Shown: positions 1 to 5,982, counted from the stretch's first letter. The stretch: DNA of 5,982 nucleotides from Bacteroidota bacterium (GCA_021789755.1 JAJYJD010000224.1:1-5982), one strand, 5' to 3'. A program made the numbers and translations. The notes: generated by a model not told the origin, from the sequence alone.

Positions 1-520
1 TCTCATGACTCCCCCCGAAGAAGGAATCCGCCAGGTGCAGCTTCTCTTCCAGCGGTGCCCTCTCGATTTCTTCGAACGAGCGGCCGAGACGGTTCATCTT
101 GAAGTTGATGATGTCGATGATGTGCTTCAGCCCTACCGGGTTGCCGAGATAACTCTCGCGCCACTGCACCTGCCTAGACGTGAGTTTATAGCCGTAATTC
201 TTTCTCCAGTAGTCGAGCGTGACTATCTCGAAAAGGTTGGGGACGCGCCTGAACAGCGGCTGAGTCTCCGCGTACTTCTCCGGAGCAAGGTATTCTATTT
301 TCCCGTATCCGTTTCCCTGCATGACCAGCCGCGCCTTCTCCGGCGGGGTTTCAAAGAAACGGGTCTCGCAGAAACTGCAGTAATCCTCCCTTTCCCTCGT
401 CTCAATCTTCTTCGGATGGATCGTCTGCCCCGTCGAGACAGGCTTGCTGCTTCTCCCCGGCACAGCCCACACTTCGGTCCCGGTGAAGGGACTCACCTGT
501 TTCGTTGTGCCGTCAGGCAT
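1..520 (-). CDS. DUF4921-family GalT-like (HIT superfamily) protein, N-terminal part
   Basis: The reverse strand is open from an ATG at 520 to the window edge (173 codons), so the C-terminal part is missing. The N-terminus reads MPDGTTKQVSPFTGTEVWAV followed by PGR. Next come a C-x2-C pair (C48 and C51, in YCSFCETR), a TPPEKARLV segment, and RRVPNLFEIVTLDYW with a following NYGY. From memory this order matches DUF4921 proteins, which are related to galactose-1-phosphate uridylyltransferase. The cysteine pair is probably a metal site. The family's HxHxQ-like nucleotidyl-transfer motif would lie in the missing part, so catalytic competence cannot be judged, and the substrate is unknown. The frame stays open upstream of the ATG to a stop near 581-583, and a TTG at 577 would add 19 plausible residues (including LDYTNYYHI). 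Neither start has a clear Shine-Dalgarno sequence, so the start is uncertain. The gene is divergent from the isocitrate dehydrogenase gene. Confidence 0.83.
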   Translation of the reverse strand, partial: MPDGTTKQVSPFTGTEVWAVPGRSSKPVSTGQTIHPKKIETREREDYCSFCETRFFETPPEKARLVMQGNGYGKIEYLAPEKYAETQPLFRRVPNLFEIVTLDYWRKNYGYKLTSRQVQWRESYLGNPVGLKHIIDIINFKMNRLGRSFEEIERAPLEEKLHLADSFFGGSHE

Positions 521-695
521 TATGTGATAGTAGTTAGTGTAATCCAATCTGGGATTCTTTCGAGAGAAATACTGCAAAATTTAACCAGAACCGGAAGAAA
601 TAGCAAAGCCACCGAATATGCGTCACACATCAGTCAAAGAAGTCATAGAAAGAATCACGAACCCGTATCGCTCGAACGGGCAGAACAGTCGCCGA

Positions 696-710
696 CAGGT
701 CTCAGACCTG
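696..710. repeat. Perfect 15-bp palindrome (operator-like or REP-like core)
   Basis: CAGGTCT-C-AGACCTG is a perfect inverted repeat of 7-bp arms around one central base. A one-base centre makes it a poor RNA hairpin unless a few inner pairs open. It therefore fits a dimeric-regulator operator, or the core of a dispersed palindromic repeat, better than a terminator. No T-tract follows it. The half-site CAGGTCTC recurs at 906-913. Its role is not established, and a genome-wide copy count would separate the two readings. Confidence 0.5.
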
Positions 711-869
711 CCTGCGATCCGTGAGATTAGGTCTATTCTTGAGATTTGCCGGTCTTCATTGTGTGCAAAGTAGATCTTCTCATAAAGAAATCCCGGTAAA
801 TGCAACGTTGATCCTGACGCAGCCGGGTATCGCGCGGGCTATGTTTAACCCGATCGTGAAAAATGCAGG

Positions 870-886
870 GGCATCCGGCCGATGCC
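870..886. other. Short hairpin in the intergenic region
   Basis: GGCATC (870-875) and GATGCC (881-886) form a perfect 6-bp stem around the 5-base loop CGGCC. A competing pairing of CATCCGG (872-878) with the downstream CCGGGATG (885-892) is also possible. No T-run follows on either strand, so it is not an intrinsic terminator. It could belong to the untranslated leader of the downstream dehydrogenase gene, or it could be chance in a GC-rich patch. Confidence 0.3.
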
Positions 887-1073
887 GGGATGGGAAGTAA
901 TCGGCCAGGTCTCTGCGGCGTGCAATATTTTCTGCGGAGCAGCCTCCAGGCGATATAATGAAACTTTTATAGCCCAAATACTCTTATGCTATGATGATTG
1001 GCAGGTGAGTTACCTACCGACCCATAGTTTGATTTTCAGGGCACCACAATATATTTTTTTATCGACATTCACC

Positions 1074-1078
1074 AGGAG
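1074..1078 (+). promoter_or_regulatory. Ribosome binding site of isocitrate dehydrogenase gene
   Basis: AGGAG lies three bases before the ATG at 1082. The spacing is short, but this is the only good Shine-Dalgarno match nearby. It supports the ATG at 1082, which also gives a normal-length N-terminus leading straight into the first beta strand and the GDGIG motif. Confidence 0.6.
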
Positions 1079-1081
1079 AAC

Positions 1082-2092
1082 ATGCCTTACGCAATCACTC
1101 TCATCCCAGGGGACGGAATCGGCCAGGAGATAAGCAGTGCGGCAATCCGTGTAATTGAAGCCACAGGCGTCAAGATAGACTGGGACGTCCAGGAAGCGGG
1201 ATTGAACGCGATAGAGAAATACAAAGATCCGCTGCCCCAGGCGGTCATCGATTCCATCGCTAAGAACAAAGTCGCGCTGAAGGGGCCGCTGACCACGCCC
1301 ATCGGCACGGGCTTTCGAAGCGTCAACGTCGCGCTGAGAAAGGAGTTTGAGCTTTATTCGAACCTCCGTCCGGCAAAATCTTTCGACGGGATCAGGTCGC
1401 GTTACCAGAACATCGATTTGGTCATCGTTCGCGAGAACACGGAAGAGTTTTACAGCGGGATCGAACACTACGTGGACGCGAAGAGGAGCGCCGCTGAGAC
1501 AATCGGTATTGTGACTCGTACCGGTTCAGAGCGGATAATTCGCTTCGCGTTCGAGTATGCCAGGAGTCACGGCAGGAAGAAGGTGACCGTTGTCCACAAA
1601 GCCAACATACTGAAATACACGAGCGGCCTTTTCCTGGACGTGGCGAGAAATATGTCGAAGGAGTACCCCGACATCGAGATGAACGACAAGATCATCGACA
1701 ACATGGCGATGCAGATGGTGATTAACCCGTACCAGTTCGACGTAATCGTAACTACGAATCTATTCGGGGATATACTTTCCGACCTCGCCTCGGGGCTCGT
1801 AGGAGGGCTCGGAATTGCGCCGGGTGCGAACCTCGGCTACAACACTGCTATATTCGAGGCCGTACATGGAAGTGCCCCGGACATCGCCGGAAAGAAAATA
1901 GCCAATCCGGCGGCAATCATACTCGCGTCGGCAATGATGCTGGAACATCTCGGTGAAACCGATGCCGCACGGCGCATCGAGGTAGCCGTGGCCGCCGTTA
2001 TCAAAACCGGCAACAAGGTTACCAAAGATATCAACCCGGACCATTTCGTCACTACCGACGAGATGGCAGATGCCATAATCGAGAATCTCTAA
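1082..2092 (+). CDS. icd: NAD-dependent isocitrate dehydrogenase
   Basis: This 336-aa cytoplasmic enzyme oxidatively decarboxylates isocitrate to 2-oxoglutarate in the TCA cycle. It belongs to the beta-decarboxylating dehydrogenase family. It begins with ITLIPGDGIG (residues 5-14). Substrate residues match E. coli Icd by spacing: S80, N82, R86, R96 and R117. The catalytic pair is Y124 and K173, and the metal ligands are D206, D230 and D234. The SxNxxLR signature at 80-86 indicates isocitrate rather than isopropylmalate as substrate. After the HGSAP stretch, D267-I268 replace the Lys-Tyr pair that binds the NADP 2'-phosphate in E. coli, so NAD is the expected cofactor. Length and overall pattern resemble the mitochondrial IDH3-type branch rather than the roughly 416-aa E. 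coli enzyme. It is the first gene of a plus-strand cluster, 51 bp before the UPF0173 hydrolase gene, with no terminator in between. Confidence 0.93.
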   Translation: MPYAITLIPGDGIGQEISSAAIRVIEATGVKIDWDVQEAGLNAIEKYKDPLPQAVIDSIAKNKVALKGPLTTPIGTGFRSVNVALRKEFELYSNLRPAKSFDGIRSRYQNIDLVIVRENTEEFYSGIEHYVDAKRSAAETIGIVTRTGSERIIRFAFEYARSHGRKKVTVVHKANILKYTSGLFLDVARNMSKEYPDIEMNDKIIDNMAMQMVINPYQFDVIVTTNLFGDILSDLASGLVGGLGIAPGANLGYNTAIFEAVHGSAPDIAGKKIANPAAIILASAMMLEHLGETDAARRIEVAVAAVIKTGNKVTKDINPDHFVTTDEMADAIIENL

Positions 2093-2143
2093 AAGAACCG
2101 GGGCCTGCCCGCTGCACGGACGGCCTAAAAATGGGAGGACGTT

Positions 2144-2884
2144 ATGAAGACAAAACCTGGGAAAACGCGCGTATTCAAGAACGGACTTGAAATCAGGTGG
2201 CTCGGACACGCTGCCTTCAGGGTCAAAACACCCGGTGGAAAAATCGTTTACATAGATCCCTGGCTCGAAAATCCGGTAGCGCCCGCGGACGCGAAGCTGA
2301 CCGACAAAGCCGACCTCATCCTGCTGACTCACGGACACTTCGACCACGTCGGCAACACTCTGGAACTTGCATCGCAGTTCAACTCGAAAGTCATCAGCAA
2401 CTTCGAGATTTCGGTCTACCTGAAAAGCAAGGGGCTGCCGGACGATAACGTAATAGGGATGAATGCTTCAGGCTCGTTCGAAATCTTCGGCATGACACTT
2501 ACGATGGTACCCGCCATCCACAGCAGCGGCATTTCCGACGGAGAAAAAATGGTGGAAGGCGGCACCGCTGCCGGATTCATTATTAAACTGGAGGACGGCT
2601 ACACTCTCTACAACACCGGCGATACCGGGCTCTTCACGGACATGAAAACGATTGCTCGGCTCTACAAACCGGAGGTCGTTATGATGTGCATCGGCGGGTT
2701 CTACACGATGAGCCCGCGCGAGGCTGCGGAAGCGGTTAAGCTCATGAAGCCGAAGATGGTCATCCCGATGCACTATGGAACATTCCCGGCGCTGAGCGGA
2801 AGCCCAGAAGCCCTGAAGAAATTGCTGCCAAAATCCGTCAAGACAAAAATCATGGCGCTGAAGCCGGGAGAGGTTCTAGGATAG
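2144..2884 (+). CDS. UPF0173-type metal-dependent hydrolase (metallo-beta-lactamase fold)
   Basis: This 246-aa protein carries the metallo-beta-lactamase metal-binding set. H63, H65, D67 and H68 lie in THGHFDH, followed by H126 (AIHSS), D160 (YNTGDTG) and H210 (IPMHYGTFP). The early RWLGHAAF segment (18-25) and IDPWLENP (37-44) are typical of the UPF0173/YtkL branch, which usually has about 225-230 residues. The extra length is mostly an N-terminal extension of about 15 residues. There is no signal peptide, so it is expected to be cytoplasmic with a dinuclear, probably zinc, site. The physiological substrate of this branch is not established, and specificity cannot be read from the sequence. 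GGGAGG at 2133-2138, five bases before the ATG, is the best ribosome binding site in the window and fixes the start. The transporter gene begins 6 bp after its stop. Confidence 0.9.
   Translation: MKTKPGKTRVFKNGLEIRWLGHAAFRVKTPGGKIVYIDPWLENPVAPADAKLTDKADLILLTHGHFDHVGNTLELASQFNSKVISNFEISVYLKSKGLPDDNVIGMNASGSFEIFGMTLTMVPAIHSSGISDGEKMVEGGTAAGFIIKLEDGYTLYNTGDTGLFTDMKTIARLYKPEVVMMCIGGFYTMSPREAAEAVKLMKPKMVIPMHYGTFPALSGSPEALKKLLPKSVKTKIMALKPGEVLG
2878..2881 (+). promoter_or_regulatory. Ribosome binding site of the MFS gene, inside the hydrolase gene
   Basis: AGGA lies in the last sense codons of the hydrolase gene, nine bases before the ATG at 2891, and overlaps the end of that reading frame. The 6-bp gap between stop and start, together with this placement, suggests translational coupling of the two proteins. 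The match is short, so the call is moderate. Confidence 0.45.
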
Positions 2885-2890
2885 CCGGCG

Positions 2891-4084
2891 ATGAAGCGCA
2901 CCCCCGTATATATAGTGTTACTCACAGTGTTCATCGACCTGGTGGGATTCGGCATCATCATCCCGCTCCTCCCTTTTTACGCCGAGCATTTCGGGGCGAC
3001 ACCGACAGTCATCGGCCTGCTGACCGCATCGTATTCGTTCATGCAGTTCCTGTTTGTGCCCTTCTGGGGACGATTTTCCGATAAGATCGGCAGGCGGCCC
3101 ATCATTCTCATGAGCGTGTTCGGATCATTCATCTCCTACTTTATTTTCGGACTTGCCGGCTCGCTGACGGTCCTCTTCATTTCACGGATGCTGGCAGGCT
3201 TCATGGGAGCAAATATCTCGACAGCAAACGCGTACATCGCGGACTCGACATCGTTTGAGGAAAGGGCAAAATACATGGGACTGATCGGCGCCGCATTCGG
3301 AGTAGGTTTCATGCTCGGGCCATTCATCGGCGGAGTGATGAGCAAAATCAGCTACGGCGCCCCCGGCTTCCTGGCATCGGGGCTCTCTCTCGTCAACTTT
3401 ATCTTTGCGTACTTCCTCCTCCCCGAATCCATGAAAGAAAAATCGCATCAGGTCCGGAGGGTAAGCTTTTTCAATATCTCCGTGATACGAGAGGCACTCA
3501 GAAAACCGGCCATCGCCTACCTCGTAATGGTTTACTTCTTCTATACGGTTGCCTTCTCCAATCTCTATGTCGCTTTTCCTCTTTTCACGGGAGAAGTCTT
3601 CAATTACGGCGCGGAAGCCAACGGATACCTCTTCGCATTTATCGGCCTTATCGGAATAGTGATACAGGGAGGTGCTACCGGGAGGCTGGTGAAGAAGTTC
3701 GGCGAAAAACGGCTGATGATAGCCGGAGTGGCCCTTCTGCTGATCGGTCTTACTTTTGTCCCGTTGATAGAGACTTTGAGTCCCCTGATCGTGCTAATTG
3801 CCATCCTTGCCGCGGGGAGCGCGCTTGTCACACCGTCGCTGACAAGCCTGCTGACAAAACATTCTGAAGAAGGACAACACGGAAGTGTGCTCGGAGTCTC
3901 GTCATCGTTCACCAGCCTCGCAAGAGTCCTCGGACCTTTCTGGGGAGGATTCATGATCGGTACGGTCGGAATCGCCTGGCCCTTTTACACCGGAAGCATA
4001 ATACTGCTTGCGGCTCTGGTCCTCGCGTTCAGAGTTCCGTCGATCAAAACACAAGTCGCCTCCGACAACCTTGAGCCGAATTGA
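2891..4084 (+). CDS. MFS transporter, TetA-like/DHA1 drug:H+ antiporter type
   Basis: This 397-aa inner-membrane protein has twelve hydrophobic segments, roughly at 6-28, 39-60, 71-90, 94-116, 128-150, 159-178, 207-228, 243-263, 274-292, 297-318, 333-355 and 362-382. A basic loop at about 181-206 joins the two halves. FIDLVGFGIIIPLLPFY (14-30) holds the TM1 acidic residue D17 and resembles the opening of TetA-type efflux pumps. GRFSDKIGRRP (60-70) is MFS motif A. SRMLAGFMGAN (98-108) carries the TM4 arginine R99. GVGFMLGPFIGG (137-148) is motif C, characteristic of antiporters, and an LGPFWGG echo appears at 347-353. Export of a small molecule in exchange for protons is therefore likely. The substrate is unknown, and the sequence does not justify calling it a tetracycline resistance gene. 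It follows the hydrolase gene by 6 bp. Confidence 0.9.
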   Translation: MKRTPVYIVLLTVFIDLVGFGIIIPLLPFYAEHFGATPTVIGLLTASYSFMQFLFVPFWGRFSDKIGRRPIILMSVFGSFISYFIFGLAGSLTVLFISRMLAGFMGANISTANAYIADSTSFEERAKYMGLIGAAFGVGFMLGPFIGGVMSKISYGAPGFLASGLSLVNFIFAYFLLPESMKEKSHQVRRVSFFNISVIREALRKPAIAYLVMVYFFYTVAFSNLYVAFPLFTGEVFNYGAEANGYLFAFIGLIGIVIQGGATGRLVKKFGEKRLMIAGVALLLIGLTFVPLIETLSPLIVLIAILAAGSALVTPSLTSLLTKHSEEGQHGSVLGVSSSFTSLARVLGPFWGGFMIGTVGIAWPFYTGSIILLAALVLAFRVPSIKTQVASDNLEPN

Positions 4085-4087
4085 TAG

Positions 4088-4118
4088 TTTGCTTTTTGTT
4101 GTTTCTTTTTGAATTTTT
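4088..4118 (+). other. T-rich tract between transporter and 203-aa gene
   Basis: By count, 23 of these 31 bases are T, broken by single G, C and A bases. The nearest upstream inverted repeat is only GTCG/CGAC (4055-4066) and ends more than 20 bp away, so this lacks the GC stem of an intrinsic terminator. It occupies most of the 40-bp gap and would form a U-rich leader for the next gene. Such leaders can aid ribosome (S1) loading, but that role is inference here. Confidence 0.35.
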
Positions 4119-4124
4119 AGGCGT

Positions 4125-4736
4125 ATGAAGCACGAAAAGAAGCGTTCTCCAAAACGATCGAAAGAAAAAGAGTCCCAGCAGGTGCCGCGGAAACATATAC
4201 ACGAAAAGGAGACTCACAAAGGAATTGACAAGCGTCAGTTGTCGTTCGAGATCGAGGTCGGCATTTACGAAGTCGACAAAATATTCGAAGGTCAGGGCGA
4301 CAAGCTGAAAGATTCCTACGTCGTCGATTCACTCACGAGCTTCGTGAAAGTCATCAAGGACAACACATTCGACGTATACGCAGAGAAGCTGAAAGAGGGG
4401 TCGGACGACGAATCCGATATGATGCACATAAACATAGTCAACAGGATTGCCGCCGCAGTCGAGGAGCTTGAGCTTCAGGTGAGCGACGGCGAGCTGATCG
4501 AAATTGTGAAGCAGGTCCTGGCCCAGGTCAAGAAAGCAGTTTCGGCCAAGTCGCCGCGCGCATACCTCGACCCGCTGGCGAAGCGCCTGAAGGAATTGGG
4601 TTTCAAATCGGACTTCCTCACGGACACCGACGTCGACGGCGAGACCGTCAGGCTGGAAGACATCGAAAATCTGGATGACCTCGGCCTCGACGAAGACGAT
4701 GACCTGGATGCTGACAATTTCCGGCCCAGGTATTGA
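4125..4736 (+). CDS. Hypothetical protein with basic N-terminus and acidic C-terminus
   Basis: I do not recognise this 203-aa protein. Residues 1-36 are strongly charged, with 13 Lys/Arg plus several His and Glu and almost no hydrophobic residues, so they are probably disordered. Residues 37-160 look folded and mostly helical, for example SYVVDSLTSFVKVIK (64-78), NRIAAAVEELELQV (106-119), ELIEIVKQVLAQVKKAV (123-139) and YLDPLAKRLKELGF (147-160). Residues 167-197 hold 16 Asp/Glu, including EDDDLDAD near the end. There is no signal peptide, transmembrane segment, cysteine or familiar catalytic motif. The codon pattern looks like that of its neighbours, which supports a real gene. The ATG at 4125 has only a weak AGG (4119-4121) three bases before it. 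The gene sits 40 bp after the transporter in the same direction. Split charge of this kind is seen in some nucleic-acid-associated or chaperone-like proteins, but no function can be assigned. Confidence 0.72.
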   Translation: MKHEKKRSPKRSKEKESQQVPRKHIHEKETHKGIDKRQLSFEIEVGIYEVDKIFEGQGDKLKDSYVVDSLTSFVKVIKDNTFDVYAEKLKEGSDDESDMMHINIVNRIAAAVEELELQVSDGELIEIVKQVLAQVKKAVSAKSPRAYLDPLAKRLKELGFKSDFLTDTDVDGETVRLEDIENLDDLGLDEDDDLDADNFRPRY

Positions 4737-4813
4737 CCCAAGGCATTTCACTTCCCTGCCTGTCTCGTCTGTTCAATATCGCTACCGATTTTTCAAATAC
4801 AACCCGCACAGGA

Positions 4814-4947
4814 AGAAATTCTAAACTCTAAGTCCTAAATTCCAAACGATGGCAAAACCAAAATGAGCAAAACTGACGAAACCGCAAGGGGTTTCGAGCT
4901 TTATGGTTCGATCATTCGGATGTGTTTAGAGTTTCGAAATTAGAATT
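4814..4947. repeat. Imperfect palindromic element (about 134 bp) upstream of ychF
   Basis: The outer arms pair exactly in two blocks: AATTCTAA (4817-4824) with TTAGAATT (4940-4947), and AAACTCTAA (4823-4831) with TTAGAGTTT (4926-4934). The right arm has five extra bases between blocks. The tip is a perfect 7-bp stem, CGAAACC (4877-4883) with GGTTTCG (4890-4896), around the loop GCAAGG. The middle arms are also loosely complementary, so the whole unit can fold into one long, interrupted hairpin. AT-rich phrases such as CTAAACTCTAAGTCCTAAAT resemble dispersed palindromic repeats I recall from environmental bacterial genomes. A 5-bp direct repeat, CAGGA, stands at 4809-4813 and 4948-4952 and could be a target duplication or chance. 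It encodes no protein and lies between the 203-aa gene and ychF. The flanking parts of this 264-bp gap show nothing else I can name. Confidence 0.55.
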
Positions 4948-5000
4948 CAGGATCTCATAGCCAATTGCAGTTCGGTCATAAAACATCGGTGAATTGAAGA

Positions 5001-5982
5001 GTGGGTTTCAATTGCGGTATCATAGGTTTGCCGAACGTAGGCAAATCGACAATATTCAATGCGCTGACGGCAGCGGGCAGCGCAGCGGAGAATTACCCCT
5101 TCTGCACAATCGAACCAAACGTCGGCATCGTACCGGTGCCGGACAACCGGCTCGATAAACTGGCGGCACTTTACGCCACTCAGAAGATCATACCGACTAT
5201 AATCGAGTTCGTCGATATCGCCGGTCTTGTCAGGGGCGCCAGTAAAGGCGAAGGACTCGGCAACCAGTTCCTGGGACACATACGCGAGGTCGACGCCGTG
5301 GCTCATGTCGTAAGATGCTTCGACGATCCGAACGTCGTCCACGTCGACGGAACTGTCGACCCGAAAAGCGATATCGAGGTCGTGGAGACGGAGCTTATAA
5401 TCAAAGACCTCGAAACCTTGCAGCGCAAGATCAAGGAAACCGAAGGCAGAGCAAGGTCAGGCGATAAGAAAATCAAGGAAGAATACGACGTCTACGTGCG
5501 GCTGAACGAACATCTCAATTCGGGAAGACTCGCGAAATATATGACCTATGAGGATGAGCTGCATCGCGAGTATGTAAGACAGCTCCATCTCCTCACCGAC
5601 AAACCGGTCATGTACATCGCGAACGTCGACGAAGCCCATGTGAAGACCGGTAATAAATACGTCGAGGCGGTAAAGGAAATCGCCTCCCGCGAGGGAGCGA
5701 GAGTCGTAATGGTTTCGGGGAAAATCGAGGCAGAGCTTTCCCAGCTCGCGGTCGATGAAAGAACGGCTTTCCTTTCGGATTTGGGCTTAACCGAGTCGGG
5801 ACTCGAGCGGGTCATCAGGGAAGGATACTCTCTCCTGGACCTGGTTACTTTCTTCACGGCGGGTCCTAAGGAAGTTCACGCGTGGACGGTTGCAGCAAAC
5901 ACCCCCGCTCCCCGCGCTTCCGCCCGGATACACTCCGATTTCGAAAAGGGCTTTATACGGATGGAAGTGATTAAATACGATG
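5001..5982 (+). CDS. ychF: Redox/stress-associated ATPase YchF (OLA1 family), 3' end missing
   Basis: The first 327 codons of a protein that is usually about 363 aa are present, and the window cuts it inside the C-terminal TGS domain. YchF is a cytosolic, ribosome-associated P-loop ATPase of the Obg-related TRAFAC class, linked to translation and oxidative-stress responses. GLPNVGKST (9-17) is the P-loop, T36 in YPFCTIEPNVG (32-42) is the G2 threonine, and DIAG (72-75) followed by LVRGASKGEG is G3. NVDE (208-211) replaces the NKxD of GTPases, the substitution that underlies ATP preference in this family. Residues 130-195 form the charged helical insertion. IHSDFEKGFIRMEVIKYD near the end is the start of the TGS region. 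The GTG at 5001 is chosen because an in-frame TGA lies at 4995-4997 and it yields the family N-terminus MGFNCGIIGLPN. The purine run GAAGA just before GTG is too close to be a good ribosome binding site. Confidence 0.95.
   Translation, partial: MGFNCGIIGLPNVGKSTIFNALTAAGSAAENYPFCTIEPNVGIVPVPDNRLDKLAALYATQKIIPTIIEFVDIAGLVRGASKGEGLGNQFLGHIREVDAVAHVVRCFDDPNVVHVDGTVDPKSDIEVVETELIIKDLETLQRKIKETEGRARSGDKKIKEEYDVYVRLNEHLNSGRLAKYMTYEDELHREYVRQLHLLTDKPVMYIANVDEAHVKTGNKYVEAVKEIASREGARVVMVSGKIEAELSQLAVDERTAFLSDLGLTESGLERVIREGYSLLDLVTFFTAGPKEVHAWTVAANTPAPRASARIHSDFEKGFIRMEVIKYD

Larger units (their letters stand above)
578..1081. other. Long divergent intergenic region, no convincing gene
   Basis: About 500 bp lies between the divergent DUF4921 and isocitrate dehydrogenase genes. 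The small open frames here (60 aa at 623-805 and 65 aa at 780-977, both minus strand) have no recognisable domain and no convincing ribosome binding site, so I do not call them. The region contains a 15-bp perfect palindrome at 696-710 and a 6-bp-stem hairpin at 870-886. AGGTCT occurs three times (697-702, 729-734 and 907-912). The last 60 bp become AT-rich (TATATTTTTTT at 1050-1060) just upstream of the dehydrogenase start. A weak promoter-like pair, TTGATT at 1029-1034 and TATATT at 1050-1055, has a spacer of only 15 bp and is not called separately. Promoters for both flanking genes presumably lie in this gap. No tRNA or known riboswitch fold was recognised. Confidence 0.6.

Noticed and set aside
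5..724. Long plus-strand open frame (239 codons) at the left edge
   Set aside because: It is antisense to the DUF4921 gene, whose reverse-strand translation shows clear family motifs. The plus-strand protein is rich in Arg/Leu/Pro with no domain and runs into the intergenic gap.
623..977. Two minus-strand small open frames (60 and 65 codons) in the intergenic gap
   Set aside because: They overlap each other, have no good ribosome binding site and no recognisable domain, and one reads straight through the 15-bp palindrome. They could be remnants of a decayed gene, but the support is too thin.
882..1133. Plus-strand 83-codon frame running into the isocitrate dehydrogenase gene
   Set aside because: It overlaps the well-supported start of that gene in another frame and has no ribosome binding site or domain.
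1082..2092. 3-isopropylmalate, homoisocitrate or tartrate dehydrogenase instead of isocitrate dehydrogenase
   Set aside because: The SxNxxLR motif at residues 80-86 and ENTEEFYSGIEH at 118-129 fit isocitrate dehydrogenase. The leucine-rich isopropylmalate recognition motif is absent, and there are no leu genes nearby.
2102..2125. GC-rich inverted repeat (GGCC...GGCC) between icd and the hydrolase gene
   Set aside because: The stem is interrupted by a bulge and a mismatch and is followed by A bases, not T bases, on the plus strand. It is therefore not a terminator for icd.
1760..2347. Minus-strand 195-codon frame across icd and the hydrolase gene
   Set aside because: It is antisense to two confident genes and has no family features, so it is a shadow of their codon pattern.
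4088..4118. T-rich tract as an intrinsic terminator after the transporter gene
   Set aside because: There is no stable GC stem next to it; only a 4-bp repeat lies more than 20 bp upstream.
4905..4912. GGTTCGAT resembling a tRNA T-arm
   Set aside because: No matching acceptor stem, anticodon arm or D-arm surrounds it. It is part of the imperfect palindromic element.

Overview
The window is a piece of a bacterial chromosome of moderate GC content with ordinary housekeeping and accessory genes. It holds five confident protein genes, two of them cut by the window edges, plus one unrecognised gene. Start sites for the NAD-isocitrate dehydrogenase and the UPF0173 hydrolase are preceded by purine-rich ribosome binding sites. 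The short mitochondrial-type NAD-dependent isocitrate dehydrogenase and the element-rich intergenic DNA suggest an environmental bacterium, possibly of the Ignavibacteria/Chlorobi-like (FCB) sphere. That placement is a weak inference, since no rRNA or other marker is present.

Layout. At the left edge, on the minus strand, is the N-terminal part of a DUF4921-family, GalT-like (HIT superfamily) protein. About 500-560 bp of non-coding DNA separates it from the next, divergent gene. This gap carries a perfect 15-bp palindrome (696-710) and a short hairpin (870-886). Four genes then follow on the plus strand in operon-like order: NAD-dependent isocitrate dehydrogenase (1082-2092), a UPF0173-type metallo-beta-lactamase-fold hydrolase (2144-2884), an MFS drug-efflux-type transporter (2891-4084) and an unrecognised 203-aa charged protein (4125-4736). 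The hydrolase and transporter are 6 bp apart, and the transporter's putative ribosome binding site lies inside the end of the hydrolase gene, so they are probably translationally coupled. The 264-bp gap before the last gene contains an imperfect palindromic element of about 134 bp (4814-4947). The right edge holds most of ychF (5001 to the end), which starts at GTG and belongs to the Obg-related ATPase family.

How the genes fit together. Isocitrate dehydrogenase supplies 2-oxoglutarate and NADH in the TCA cycle. The hydrolase, transporter and 203-aa protein follow it without any visible terminator, but no shared pathway can be read from the sequence. YchF is a translation/stress-associated ATPase and looks like a separate transcription unit. 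I see no CRISPR array, transposase, tRNA, rRNA, defence system or phage gene. The least explained items are the 203-aa protein with a basic head and acidic tail, the palindromic element before ychF, and the long divergent gap with its 15-bp palindrome.
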